Assembly: GCF_000308655.1 (NCBI RefSeq)
Contig: NZ_BAGC01000050.1
Span: 27,060-91,059, forward strand
Length of the DNA: 64,000 nt
Direction: 5' to 3'
Source: Nocardia niigatensis NBRC 100131
GTDB taxonomy: Bacteria; Actinomycetota; Actinomycetes; Mycobacteriales; Mycobacteriaceae
Below the pieces are notes generated by a model that saw only the letters and a program-made list of their open reading frames with translations, was not told the DNA's origin and did not search any database. Of this stretch, positions 25,758 through 34,761 are shown piece by piece (the first letter of the stretch is position 1; the number at the start of each line of letters is the position of its first letter). The position numbers and the translations under genes were made by a program.

Positions 25758-26197
25758 CCGACTGGAACCAATTCGAGGTTGGACTCGCCGAAGAGTTGGC
25801 AGGGCTTCCCGCCGGCGCCCTGGTCACCATCGATACCAAAGCGCCAGACACCGAGCCGGGGTTCGCGCAGTTTGCGCAATCGGAGGACAAGGTGGTGGCC
25901 GAACTAGGGGCCTACGCGGACCTCGACCGCGAGGCCGGGGTGAACGCACCCGGGGCCGCAGTGGTCCTCGCCGCGGGCTGGCACCCTCCAGTCGGCAGCG
26001 ATCGCGACAACTGGTGGGTCGAGTTGCCATGGCCGGTGACCTCCGCGATTTACCGGCAGCTCGCGGCCATGGTGGTCATCGGGCTGAAGGATGCGTTTCA
26101 TGTCTCCAGTCCCACACGTCTGGTGTACAAAGCGTGGAATTCGAATGCCGGAAACCGTCGCTTCGACCTCCCTCGGCTTGGAATCGAGAAGCAATGA
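25754..26197 (+). CDS. TY-Chap-like domain protein
   Basis: 147 aa from GTG 25754, overlapping the previous stop. Pattern: W..F...LAEELAGLPAGALVTID, GFAQFAQSEDKVVAEL, LAAGWHPP, WPVTSAIYRQLAAMVVIGLKDAF, RLVYKAWN. This matches the TY-Chap family, secretion-chaperone-like proteins that accompany actinobacterial toxin systems. It is expected to bind an ESX substrate or its immunity partner in the cytosol. Its own stop overlaps the next start (ATGA). Confidence 0.5.
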   Translation: MTDWNQFEVGLAEELAGLPAGALVTIDTKAPDTEPGFAQFAQSEDKVVAELGAYADLDREAGVNAPGAAVVLAAGWHPPVGSDRDNWWVELPWPVTSAIYRQLAAMVVIGLKDAFHVSSPTRLVYKAWNSNAGNRRFDLPRLGIEKQ

Positions 26198-26706
26198 CGA
26201 CGCTATCGCACCACGATGGTCCGGCGATGACCCCGCCGAACAGGCGTCTGCTGAAGCGTCGTCTCGAACTGGAGCTATCCGGGGAACTGGCTGCCGACCG
26301 TGTCGATCAACTCCGGCGCGATCTCGGGCTCAACTCCGCGGACACACCCGGTGAAGGTTCGAACACCGTTCTGGGAGAACGCATCGAACGCAGTCCGCGC
26401 CATCGAAGTGTCGCGGAGATGGCGATGACCTTCGCGCGCCTCAGCAGACGAGAGTGGTCGCTGACGATCGACGCACTACCCCGAGCCGATATCGACCGCT
26501 GGCAGTGCTTAGCCGAAATCGCCTGCCGCATAGCGGGACTGAGCATCGTTGCGACCCGCACACCTGCGCCGACGGTTCTCACGGACGACGAGAGGCAAGA
26601 GATCGGCGAGCAAGCCGCACGCTTGACCGAACAATCGCAACGCCGGCTCGACGAAATCCCATTCAGCACGCCGTTCGAAGCGTTCGCGGCCGATTCCCCG
26701 GAATGA
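26194..26706 (+). CDS. unknown helical protein of the toxin locus
   Basis: 170 aa from ATG 26194, translationally coupled to the upstream gene by ATGA overlap. Mostly helical and charged (LLKRRLELELSGELAADRVDQLRRDLG; EEIGEQAARL-type end); a central segment VAEMAMTFARLSRREWSLTI is shared in style with small actinobacterial accessory proteins. No family recognised. The coupling places it in the same operon as the DUF6301 and TY-Chap genes. Confidence 0.6.
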   Translation: MTTLSHHDGPAMTPPNRRLLKRRLELELSGELAADRVDQLRRDLGLNSADTPGEGSNTVLGERIERSPRHRSVAEMAMTFARLSRREWSLTIDALPRADIDRWQCLAEIACRIAGLSIVATRTPAPTVLTDDERQEIGEQAARLTEQSQRRLDEIPFSTPFEAFAADSPE

Positions 26707-26710
26707 CTCC

Positions 26711-27439
26711 ATGATTGATTCACCGCATGCCTGCCAGTTCTGCGGGCGGTATGTCCTCGAGGTCGAGGGATGGGCCGAATCCCTCAAGCCAGGCCACCAG
26801 GTCCTCACACCCTGGGGCAACGATCCGACGGTCTTTCACGGCTACTACCACTTGGCCTGTGTGCGCACATCCGAGTTCGGACCGAAGTTCAGGACCGAGT
26901 TGCTGAACTGGATCTGCCAGAAGGATCACCTCATCACGGTCCGGGGCAAGGACGGACTGTTGCATGACACCGTGCGCACGGGGCTCGGCTACACACAGCA
27001 CCTCACTGCAACTGCGAGTGGCGACATCTATGAAAACCGGCGATTCGACCGATGGGTATTCGCGGAGAACGCCGGCCCGGTCCACTTCCTGGACATCGAC
27101 CAGACACGCGCCTTGTCCGAGGGAAAGCCGCTTCGCGGCAACAACGGCGGGCGGCATGCGCTTCTGCCCACGGACCCAGGAGACGCTGTCACCGGATGGG
27201 GGTTGGTCGAAGTACTCGACTTCCTCCACGTTCGCGACATCTACCAGGAAATGATCGATGGGTCCGCGCCGGAATACAGCTTCTGGAGGGGCGCCCCCAA
27301 GGGTTCGAGCTACGTGTCGACCTACTCGTTGTCGGCCGTACGTCCGATTCCGTCCGATGTCGCCGAGTTCTTCCAGAACTACTTGCAGCGATACACTCTT
27401 AAGAGCCCCGAACAGGTCCGATCGAACGGCGACCGCTAG
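26711..27439 (+). CDS. unknown protein with a small Cys/His cluster
   Basis: 242 aa, four bases after the preceding stop. The N-terminus carries CQFC and, 38 residues on, YYHLAC, a plausible zinc site. The rest has many aromatic residues and a ...FRTELLNWICQKDHLITVRG segment. No known family seen. Last gene of the apparent toxin operon on this strand; could be an immunity protein or an unrelated cargo gene. Confidence 0.6.
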   Translation: MIDSPHACQFCGRYVLEVEGWAESLKPGHQVLTPWGNDPTVFHGYYHLACVRTSEFGPKFRTELLNWICQKDHLITVRGKDGLLHDTVRTGLGYTQHLTATASGDIYENRRFDRWVFAENAGPVHFLDIDQTRALSEGKPLRGNNGGRHALLPTDPGDAVTGWGLVEVLDFLHVRDIYQEMIDGSAPEYSFWRGAPKGSSYVSTYSLSAVRPIPSDVAEFFQNYLQRYTLKSPEQVRSNGDR

Positions 27440-27504
27440 GCCGGTGAGCCCAGGTCGCGCAAAGCGTGACCATCGAGCCAATGTGTCGTGTACGAATCCT
27501 GCGG

Positions 27505-27876
27505 TCAGGCGTGGTCTTCTTTCCACCGCCGGACGTGATGATCATCGTCCCAAGAGATGTCCTCCTGGTCGGGCGGATCGCCCTTCCAGGAGAAGAACCA
27601 TTCGATCCAGTCCTCCCCCGGCAGTTCACTGGCGCTCGAGCCGTCAACAGCCAACTTGCGAGAGAACTCCTCGGCCGCTGCACGTTCGAGAACCGCGATC
27701 CGATCATCGTTGCGGTAATCGGCAGTGAATCGAGCCACCCGAGCCGGGTCGTACTGCCACATCTGGATGCCTTGATTCCAGACCAGCGCGTCATCGGATG
27801 CGTCGGTGGTGACGAAAATGGTGAACGGCGAAGTCTTTCCGAACTCCCCGCTGCAAACCGCTTGATAGAAAAGCAC
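27505..27876 (-). CDS. unknown small acidic protein
   Basis: 123 aa from GTG 27876. Acidic, with Trp-rich motifs VWNQGIQMWQYDPARVARF and EDWIEWFFSWKGDPP. Similar small proteins with a 'W.YDP..AARF' core are common near actinobacterial regulatory and toxin genes, but I cannot assign a function. Convergent with the toxin operon. Confidence 0.55.
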   Translation of the reverse strand: MLFYQAVCSGEFGKTSPFTIFVTTDASDDALVWNQGIQMWQYDPARVARFTADYRNDDRIAVLERAAAEEFSRKLAVDGSSASELPGEDWIEWFFSWKGDPPDQEDISWDDDHHVRRWKEDHA

Positions 27877-28075
27877 TTCGATCTCCTCGTCAGTGGGTGC
27901 CCGTCTCAGAGACCACCGGCAGATCGGCGAGGGCTACCGTCACCAGCTCACTATGGGCAAGCGCACCTGGAGCATCGACCACGGATCTCACCTCAAGCAT
28001 CTAGGCACACCATCATCCCTGGATTCCGCCCCTCGCTGTAGATGATCTTGCCCGGCCGATTGTAGACGCTGACTA

Positions 28076-28423
28076 CTACGATCGATCTAAAGCCTGCTGA
28101 AAGTCGAATTCGCCGTCTGCTGCCCCCGCCACGAACGCCCTCCACTCGATCTCGTTGAACCGCAACTGAACAGCGTCAGACGAGACGATCGTGTCAGGAG
28201 TGTCGCGGGTAATGACTGCGGCGCCATTGCAACTGGGACGCCCCTCCAGAACCTCGTTCACGAAGTCTGACCATTGCTCCGCGGTAAACGCGATGGTGCC
28301 GTGATCGTGGTGCTTGGCGTGCCTCACGAAGACCGTTGACGGAGTTGGGGCGACATCGACGCAGCCTTCACCGTTTCCGCTGTAGCTGGAGGTCCGCCAT
28401 GCCCGGCGGTCTACGGTGCCCAT
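28076..28423 (-). CDS. DUF397 protein (two domain copies)
   Basis: 115 aa. First DUF397 unit: WRTSSYSGNGEGCVDVAPTP, then VFVRHAKH and AFTAEQWSDFV; a second, shorter unit VQLRFNEIEWRAFVAGAADGEFD. DUF397 proteins partner with XRE-DUF5753 regulators (WhiJ-like pairs) in actinobacteria. Starts nine bases after the stop of the XRE gene, hence one operon. Probably modulates its partner. Confidence 0.9.
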   Translation of the reverse strand: MGTVDRRAWRTSSYSGNGEGCVDVAPTPSTVFVRHAKHHDHGTIAFTAEQWSDFVNEVLEGRPSCNGAAVITRDTPDTIVSSDAVQLRFNEIEWRAFVAGAADGEFDFQQALDRS

Positions 28424-28432
28424 CGATCGCTC

Positions 28433-29281
28433 CTACTGTTCCAGTGCTGCGAGCCGACGCTTGATCGCGTCTACCGACTCGGACTCGGACAACGCAGCTG
28501 CGCACATCCGGTCGATCGCCATTTTATACAGCTCGACCTGATCCTCTTCCTGGACGTAAAGAGCACCGGCCGGGTATTCGATGTATCCGATGCTGCGGGC
28601 GGACTCGAAGTTCAAGACGATGAAGTCGCCGTCGAGGCCGTCATGCACGGCAACGTCGACGGGCATGACGTGGAGTTCGACGTTCGGGAGCGCGGCTAGC
28701 TCCAGCAGATGCTCGTACTGCGGCTTCATGACCTGAAGTCCGCCGGCGATGCGGTCGAGGACGTACTCCTCCATCACGACCCGCATGTGCAACGGATGCT
28801 CGCCGGTCAGACGCTGACGAGCCATTCGCCCGCGGACGACCTGAGGCGCGTCAGCGGGAGCGACCCGCAGATGGCCCTCCAGCAGCGCGGCCGCGTACTC
28901 GGGTGTCTGCATCTGCCCGGGAAGGTGCAGCGAGGTATAGCAGTACTGGCTTTCGGCGAGTCCTTCGAGACCGACGAAGGTCTTGAACCAGTTCGGAAAG
29001 ACCGGGCCGAAGGGCGCCCACCATGTGGCTTGGTCTGCTTGCCCTGCCAGGGCGGAGACCCGCTCAATGTGTGTGCGATCGACTCCGTACGCCTCCAGCA
29101 GGACCGCAACCTCGGTTGACTGCTGGTTCGACTTGCCGGTCTCCAAGTAGTTGATCTTCGTTGCAGTGCAGTCGATCTTCTCGCCAGCCTGCTTCTGCGA
29201 CATCCGTGCGCGTTCGCGCGCGTCCTTGAGTTCCCGGCCGATCAGGAACCGGAGCGCGTTGGGATCGGAGCGCCTACCCAT
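28433..29281 (-). CDS. XRE-family regulator with DUF5753 (WhiJ-like)
   Basis: 282 aa from ATG 29281 (start MGRRSDPNALRFLIGRELK, the usual family beginning; ATG 29302 is an alternative). HTH ~15-70 (ARERARMSQKQAGEKIDCTATKINYLETGK); DUF5753 ~105-280 with VLDRIAGG, the VELHVMPVDVAVHDGLDG block and a C-terminal YIEYPAGALYVQEEDQV. Such regulators act with the downstream DUF397 partner, often on development or secondary metabolism. Marks the right side of the toxin island. Confidence 0.9.
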   Translation of the reverse strand: MGRRSDPNALRFLIGRELKDARERARMSQKQAGEKIDCTATKINYLETGKSNQQSTEVAVLLEAYGVDRTHIERVSALAGQADQATWWAPFGPVFPNWFKTFVGLEGLAESQYCYTSLHLPGQMQTPEYAAALLEGHLRVAPADAPQVVRGRMARQRLTGEHPLHMRVVMEEYVLDRIAGGLQVMKPQYEHLLELAALPNVELHVMPVDVAVHDGLDGDFIVLNFESARSIGYIEYPAGALYVQEEDQVELYKMAIDRMCAAALSESESVDAIKRRLAALEQ

Positions 29282-29302
29282 CTCAGTCACACAGTCCTCC
29301 AT

Positions 29303-29884
29303 GTTCACGGCGGCCCCATGTTTACGGCGGTCGTCAGCACAATAGCGCGCTTCGTTGCCTCGGCTGAGCCCGTAGAGTGACCTGATACGTGGACACAACA
29401 CGTGGGGACAGTGGCGGCGGAGCTACTAGGGCCGGAACCCCTTGTGCGAGTACCGAATCGACCAGCTGTGGTTGACGGTGGACTTCGCGCGGCCAGACGG
29501 CGAGAACCGGGCCGGCGGCGGACATACCGCGTTACCTCGATATCGGCGGATACTCGCAGCTCAGGGCGGGTTGGTGTTTGTGTAGATGCTGTCTATGCCA
29601 CCCCCGGAGGCACCACTGACAGAGCTCCCCGTCGTTATCGGCATGCCCGGGAGTGGTTTTCGATTCGTCGCGTCCGATCCGTGACGAGACCGGAACCCGC
29701 CCTGAGGAAGTACCGCGTCGGAACGGGCGCTGACGGTCACAGTGGTCACGGGTATAGGTGGGTCTTCGCGACGCGGGTGTCGAATGTTCCGATGTGGCAG
29801 GTGACGGGGTCTAGCCTCTGTGGTGTCTCAGTTACGAGATGGCAAACCGGATTGGTTCGATGGTGGCGAGTCTTAGGAGGGCCT
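29303..29884. other. intergenic, possible gene remnant
   Basis: About 580 bp with no intact gene. A plus-strand stretch near 29445-29510 translates to CEYRIDQLWLTVDFARPDGE, which looks protein-like but is bounded upstream by TAG and has no start, so it may be a relic of a lost gene. The rest should hold the promoters of the XRE gene and of the lipoprotein. Confidence 0.3.
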
Positions 29885-31303
29885 GTGAGCTCGAGATCGC
29901 ATCGAGGCAAGATTCTCGCGGTATTGGTCAGCGCGGCGGTTCTCGCGCTGGGCGTGAGCGCGTGTTCCAAGAATTCATCGTCGGGTTCGACTGTGAGTGA
30001 GGAGGCGGCGATGAAGGCGTATGTCTACTCCTATCCGCTGGTGTCAGTGGAGGTGACGCGACGGCAATCGACGAATGTGCCGCGCCCGGATGGGCGTGGG
30101 GCCGCGCCGATGAATCAGTTCGCCAACATGGCGTTCCTTCCAGACGCGTCGTTCAACGGCGTGGTGCGCGCGAATGTCGACACCCTGTATTCATCGATGT
30201 TCTACGACGTGTCCAAAGAGCCGCTGGTGATCAGCGTTCCGGACATGGGCGATCGGTATCACCTGTTCCCGATCATGGACATGTGGACCAATGTGCAGGC
30301 GTCACCGGGCACCCGCACCCTGGGCGCGGGCCACGCTTATCAGTTCGCCATCACCGGCCCTGACTGGCACGGCACCCTCCCCGAGGGCGTGCACGAGTAC
30401 AAAATGCCCACCGACGGCGGCTGGATCATCGGCCGTATCCAGGTCAACGGACCCGACGACATCCCCGCCGTCGCAGCCATCCAGCAGCAACTGACCGCCG
30501 CGCCGCTGAGCGCCTACGGCAGCGCCTACACCCCGCCGGAAAACACTGATCCACAACAGGATTGGCCTGTCGGACAAGAGGTCGCGACCTACATCCACAA
30601 TCTGTCCCCGCAACAGTACTGGGATCTCTACTACTCCAGCCTGTCGCACAACCAGCCTCGTCCCGAGGACAAGGATCTGCTCTCCGAGCTGGCCAAGGCC
30701 GGGTGGACGCCGGACACGAAGCTCGACTTGGCGAAGCTCTCGGATTCCGACCGCAAGACCTGGGAGAACGCCTGGCCCAAGGCATTGTCGAAGATCGAGG
30801 TTGATCTCGGCGGCAAGCCCGTCAACGGCTGGAACATCGCCAGCGCGGGCATGGGCACCTACGGTACGGACTACGACCGGCGCGCAGTCGTGGCCCACGG
30901 CGGTCTGGGCGCGAACCTGCCCGAGGACGCGATCTATCCGAACACCCGTGTCGACGCGACCAGCGCGACGCTGACCTCCGACCGGAACTATGTCCTGCAC
31001 TTCGCCGCCGATGAGATCCCGCCGGTGCGTGCGTTCTGGTCGCTGACGATGTACAACGACAAGGGGTTCTTCGTCGTTAATCCGATCAACCGCTATGCGG
31101 TACGCGGCGAGCAGATGCGCAAGAATCCCGACGGCTCGCTCGATGTGTACATCCAACGCGAAAACCCCGGCCCGGAAAAGGAATCCAACTGGCTGCCCGC
31201 CCCGGAATCAGGTGAGTTCAACCTGATGCTGCGGCTGTACTGGCCCGACAACAAGATCATCGACGGGTCCTGGAACCCGCCCGGTGTAAAGACGGCGGCC
31301 TGA
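29885..31303 (+). CDS. DUF1254/DUF1214 lipoprotein
   Basis: 472 aa from GTG 29885 with GGAGG six bases upstream. N-terminal signal with lipobox LGVSAC (lipidated Cys at residue 27), so membrane-anchored outside the cell. DUF1254 part: AMKAYVYSYPLVSVEVTRR, FNGVVRANVDTLYSSMFYD; DUF1214 part near the C-terminus: YVLHFAADEIPPVRAFWSLTMYN, LDVYIQRENPG, LMLRLYWP. This family is widespread and of unknown biochemical role. Ends before a strong hairpin. Confidence 0.9.
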   Translation: MSSRSHRGKILAVLVSAAVLALGVSACSKNSSSGSTVSEEAAMKAYVYSYPLVSVEVTRRQSTNVPRPDGRGAAPMNQFANMAFLPDASFNGVVRANVDTLYSSMFYDVSKEPLVISVPDMGDRYHLFPIMDMWTNVQASPGTRTLGAGHAYQFAITGPDWHGTLPEGVHEYKMPTDGGWIIGRIQVNGPDDIPAVAAIQQQLTAAPLSAYGSAYTPPENTDPQQDWPVGQEVATYIHNLSPQQYWDLYYSSLSHNQPRPEDKDLLSELAKAGWTPDTKLDLAKLSDSDRKTWENAWPKALSKIEVDLGGKPVNGWNIASAGMGTYGTDYDRRAVVAHGGLGANLPEDAIYPNTRVDATSATLTSDRNYVLHFAADEIPPVRAFWSLTMYNDKGFFVVNPINRYAVRGEQMRKNPDGSLDVYIQRENPGPEKESNWLPAPESGEFNLMLRLYWPDNKIIDGSWNPPGVKTAA

Positions 31304-31444
31304 GAGCGGAGGGGTACCGGCCGCGACCTGGTCGCGCCACACCCGCGGCAAGACGCATAAATGCCGGATGAGGTGCAGAATCCTGGATCGGATGCACTGC
31401 GCACTTCAATGACGGGTGCCCGCGGGACCCCTTCCCGGTAGACA

Positions 31445-31482
31445 CGATCTGCACCACAGATTTCTATCTGTGGTGCAGATCG
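31445..31482. terminator. 17-bp perfect hairpin between convergent genes
   Basis: Stem arms 31445-31461 and 31466-31482 pair perfectly with a TTCT loop. It lies between the lipoprotein gene and a minus-strand fragment that ends at 31504, as expected for a shared bidirectional terminator. Confidence 0.75.
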
Positions 31483-31503
31483 ACTCATTGGTCCGGTTGA
31501 GTG

Positions 31504-32010
31504 TTACAGGGAACCGTCAGCGGCCCTGAGCGGGCACCCGGTCGACTCGAAGGCCGCCTTGGAAGTGTAGGAACCGTCGGGAAGATGGGAGCCTATGACG
31601 GACTTTCCGTCGCCCGGAGTCTCGGTGTCCTGAACCGCATGGCCGAATCCCCTGTCGGGAAGCATGTTTCGCAAGATCAGGTATCCGTCGTCCGGATGCG
31701 TCCGCCACACCGGTGACTGCGCCGCGGGAAAGGTGGCGGGTTTGCCGGGCTGGTCACGCAGTGCGGAGTACTTGTCCATCGGCAGCTTCGCCACCGCCGG
31801 GGTGGTGGTCGCCGCGTCGACCTTCGCGCACAGCTGCTGCCCGGTGAGGACCTGCCCGTCGGGAATACGCAGCTCGGGCTCGGGCAAGCCGACGCCGCCG
31901 GTGCTGTCACGGTCACGGTCGGGCAGGTAGAGCCCAGTGGTCGCGAACCCGACATCGACTCCACTCTCGACATCATGCGCACGGTTCTGCTCGCTCACTC
32001 GTAGACGGCA
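31504..32010 (-). pseudogene. 3' part of a secreted hypothetical protein, 5' end lost
   Basis: The minus-strand frame carries ~150 protein-like residues: DVGFATTGLYLPDRD, LPEPELRIPDGQVLTGQQLC, then VWRTHPDDGYLILRNMLP, ending with ESTGCPLRAADGSL. The layout (DGYLILRNMLPD... followed by a C-terminal Cys) resembles large secreted mycobacterial/Nocardia hypotheticals of ~400 aa. The first ~70 residues before it are Arg-rich and out of character. I infer a 5'-truncated gene. Confidence 0.5.
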
Positions 32011-32790
32011 AGCCCGCTGCCGGTGAGCCGGGCGGTTCAGCCCGGGCGATGCTCGGCGCTCCTCGGCGATAAACCCGCGTCGAGGACCTGGCGGCCTGAT
32101 CCAAATGTCCCGTCGCGACGACACCCCCCGCCGCCTGTTCATCACCGGCCGAATGGCCGCAATGAGCAAGGAATCCATCAACCGCTACGCGAAGTACGGT
32201 TCCCGCACCGCCAATCACGCATGGCTGCCAGACCCCGGCTCACCTCACCGATAGAACTGAGACCAGCGATTATTCCGGGTTCCATTGCGCGGGAACGTCG
32301 ACGACCCTCTTGACCGCAGAGCCGTTGTGGGCGGTATGGCCGAGGGCTCCGGCCGCGCAGCTGCGTGCAGAGCTGGCGCTGGGTCCGCCAGGTCGTCGCA
32401 ATGATCGGTATTACCAACCACACGCCGCGAGCCGCCTGTCGACCCACTGATCCGCGCGGTGAAAGCTGTTCTGTGGCAAGGGTTCCGGATCGCCCGCTGC
32501 GGGCTTTTCCCTGCCATTCCGATGTTCTCGGTGGCCGTAGCGGCGGCGGGGCGCGGCAGTCAGGGCCGAAGGTCCGGCGTGGACAGCCGTCGACTGGCGC
32601 GCTCCGATTTCACCGCGCGCCCGGCGGCTGCCGTTGGCGTGGTCCCTCACGCTCCTCGCTGGGAATGTTTCTCGCAGTGGGGTTTCGGCAGTGGTCGCCA
32701 TGGTTCGTGCCGAGCGTCGGTGGGGTCGCACGGCACGGCCGCCGCACTGTGGCGCCGGCCGGCGCACGTCCTTCCGCGGGGGCGGCCGGG
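32011..32790. other. long non-coding or decayed stretch
   Basis: About 780 bp in which long frames on both strands have shadow-like Arg/Ala/Pro composition. I see no start site, domain or RNA gene. Probably decayed sequence. Confidence 0.35.
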
Positions 32791-33303
32791 TCAGAGATGC
32801 CGGAAGATCCAGCGGGCGCGTGGTTCGTCGCCGACGCGGCCGAGCAGTGCGACGGGTGAGGTGGAAGCGGTGTCGCCGTACAGGGTTTGGCTGGGATCCG
32901 AGGCCAGGCTGAGGCGGCGGTTGCCATTGGTTTCGCTCACGTACCACAGGCCGGTGTCGGCGACGCCGCACACGTTCTGGCCGACGGAGTAGGTCAGCGA
33001 GTCGAGCCGGACGGGCTGCAGGCACAACCTGGTCGACGAGTTGAGCAGCTGGAACACCGGACCGGCGGGCCGGTAGCCGATCAGCACGAGCTGCCACCGG
33101 TTGATGTCGGCGCTGTCGTCGGTGCCGCCGCGCGCCCCGGCGATGTCGGCCGCGGTGACCACAGGGCGCAGTGTGTAGGCGGGCTCGGCCTCGAGGAAGA
33201 TCCGATATCCACCGGGCCGGAGCGGTTCGGCGGCGGCGGGTGCGGCCGCGAGCGCGGCGGCGAGGACGTGAGCCACGATCACGAGGACTGCGCGGGCGGA
33301 CAT
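32791..33303 (-). CDS. secreted small beta-rich protein
   Basis: 170 aa. Signal peptide ~1-26 (VLVIVAHVLAAALAAAPAAA, cleavage after AAA). The mature part has RIFLEAEPAYTLRPVVTAAD, WQLVLIGYRPAGPVFQLLNSS, LCLQPVRL, VCGVADTGLWYVSETNGNRRLSL and ends RWIFRHL. The paired Cys and the 'ordered W...L' periodicity hint at a beta-trefoil or lipocalin-like secreted protein. Function unknown. Confidence 0.65.
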   Translation of the reverse strand: MSARAVLVIVAHVLAAALAAAPAAAEPLRPGGYRIFLEAEPAYTLRPVVTAADIAGARGGTDDSADINRWQLVLIGYRPAGPVFQLLNSSTRLCLQPVRLDSLTYSVGQNVCGVADTGLWYVSETNGNRRLSLASDPSQTLYGDTASTSPVALLGRVGDEPRARWIFRHL

Positions 33304-33586
33304 GACGCTGGGGTCCTTTCACGGAAGCGGGTCAGGCGGGGCGAATCATGTAGTGCACAGCGTGAATTCACGAAAGATGACGTGCCCGGTTGGAAGACAC
33401 GGGCACGCCACCCCGCGTATTCGACGCCGGATCTGCCCCGGAGCGCCCGATATGTACCGAACACGCGGAGCGTCCGGAATTGGCAGCGACAGCCCACGGC
33501 TCGGCACCGCGAGCCGACGATGCCGCGTTGCTTGTCGGTTTTCGGTGTGATGGGAGGAATATCCAGAATTCGCCAGAACCGCGCCG

Positions 33587-33983
33587 ATGAGCTGGCCGGT
33601 GATCCCAGCGCCGGGCAACCGGGCCAGGCGTGCAGCCTGGATCGACGCCCAGAACATCGAGACCTTGTACCTCTCCGCCGTCACCGTCGGCGAGCTGAGC
33701 TACGGCATCGCCGCCATGCCCGGCGGCCGCCGCCGTGATGTGCTCGCCGAGCAGCTGGAGAGCCGTGTACTGCCGCTGTTCGCCGGTCGCATGATCGCCT
33801 ACGACCTCGCTGCCGCCGCGGCATACGCCCGCCTCATGTCCGCCGCCCGCGCCGCCGGACTGGCCGTCGCCACCACCCGGCATGATTGCAGCCACGGCGG
33901 CCGCCGCAGACTTCACCGTCGCCACCCGCGACGCCTCGCCGTTCGAGGCCGCTGGAGTGCCCACTATCGACCCGTGGCAGTAG
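33587..33983 (+). pseudogene. VapC-type PIN toxin, frameshifted
   Basis: In frame 1: AAWIDAQNIETLYLSAVTVGELSYG, then ESRVLPLFAGRMIAYDLAAAAAYARLM, the PIN middle region. Near 33875-33885 the frame shifts; the other frame continues as MIAATAAAADFTVATRDASPFEAAGV and ends at TAG 33981. The N-terminal strand with the first PIN Asp (LDTN) is also degraded. No antitoxin gene is visible upstream. Inactive VapC relic. Confidence 0.8.
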
Positions 33984-34332
33984 CCCACGGCCGCAACGGA
34001 TTTCACCGATCTCCGCTGTTAGCGGATGGGAACGGTGCGCGACGACACGGAGACGAACCGGGCAACCCGGTCCGGCCGGGGTCGCGGCGGGGCCGACCGG
34101 GGCGACCCCTTTTCTCGGTCATGCGACCAATAACTTGATGCGAAAGTGTCAAAAGTTCATCACGGTTGGTTTGCTATCCGCTATCCTCACACGCGAGGCA
34201 CCGGGTGGTTCCGAAAAATAGTGCGAGCCAAGGGTATTGAAGTCGGGCACGCGGACAGTCCGACCGGCCGGTCGCCACGCCGTCGGTGCTTCGTGTGGAA
34301 GCAGTGATCCGTCCGGACAGCAAGGAAACGCC
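33984..34332. other. intergenic, promoter region
   Basis: 349 bp between the VapC relic and the next secreted protein. Relatively AT-rich near 34125-34205, where a promoter is likely. No gene seen. Confidence 0.35.
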
Positions 34333-34749
34333 GTGTACGCACGCTCCCTCGTCACCGCACTCGCTGCGGTCGCCGCCACCTCCGTGCTCGCCACCGGCAC
34401 CGCGGGCGCGGCCCCCACCCTCACCGTGGACGCCGCCCGGGAAATCAACGGAAACGCGGTGGTCAGCGTCTCCTATCAGTGCACCGCCGGTCTGGGCGCC
34501 GAACTCTCGGTGACCGTCCGCGCGACGCCCTACCAGGGCTCCGGCGTCAACGGCAGCTCCCTGGCTCCCGCCCTCTGCATCGGCATCCCCCAGCAGGCCA
34601 CCGTCACAGTGAATCCCGTCCAGCTCTTCGACGACACCGCCGCCAAATTCCAGTCCGGTTCCATCACCGACATCACCGTCACTGTCCTCGACCTGACCTT
34701 GAACTCCCCGGTCACCACCACGAAGAAGCGCTTCGATCACCTCGGCTGA
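34333..34749 (+). CDS. secreted hypothetical protein, 138 aa
   Basis: GTG 34333 with AAGGAA upstream. Signal peptide ~1-26 ending TAGAA. The mature part is beta-rich (TLTVDAAREINGNAVVSVSY, TVTVNPVQLFDDTAAKF, SITDITVTVLDLTLNSPV) with two cysteines that could form one disulfide. Resembles small exported Nocardia/Mycobacterium proteins of unknown function. Ends 13 bp from the convergent NiCoT gene. Confidence 0.75.
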   Translation: MYARSLVTALAAVAATSVLATGTAGAAPTLTVDAAREINGNAVVSVSYQCTAGLGAELSVTVRATPYQGSGVNGSSLAPALCIGIPQQATVTVNPVQLFDDTAAKFQSGSITDITVTVLDLTLNSPVTTTKKRFDHLG

Positions 34750-34761
34750 CCGGCCGGCCCG

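Noticed and set aside
29445..29520. Protein-like plus-strand stretch CEYRIDQLWLTVDFARPDGE
   Set aside because: Bounded by TAG upstream, no start and too short to assign; left as a possible relic only.
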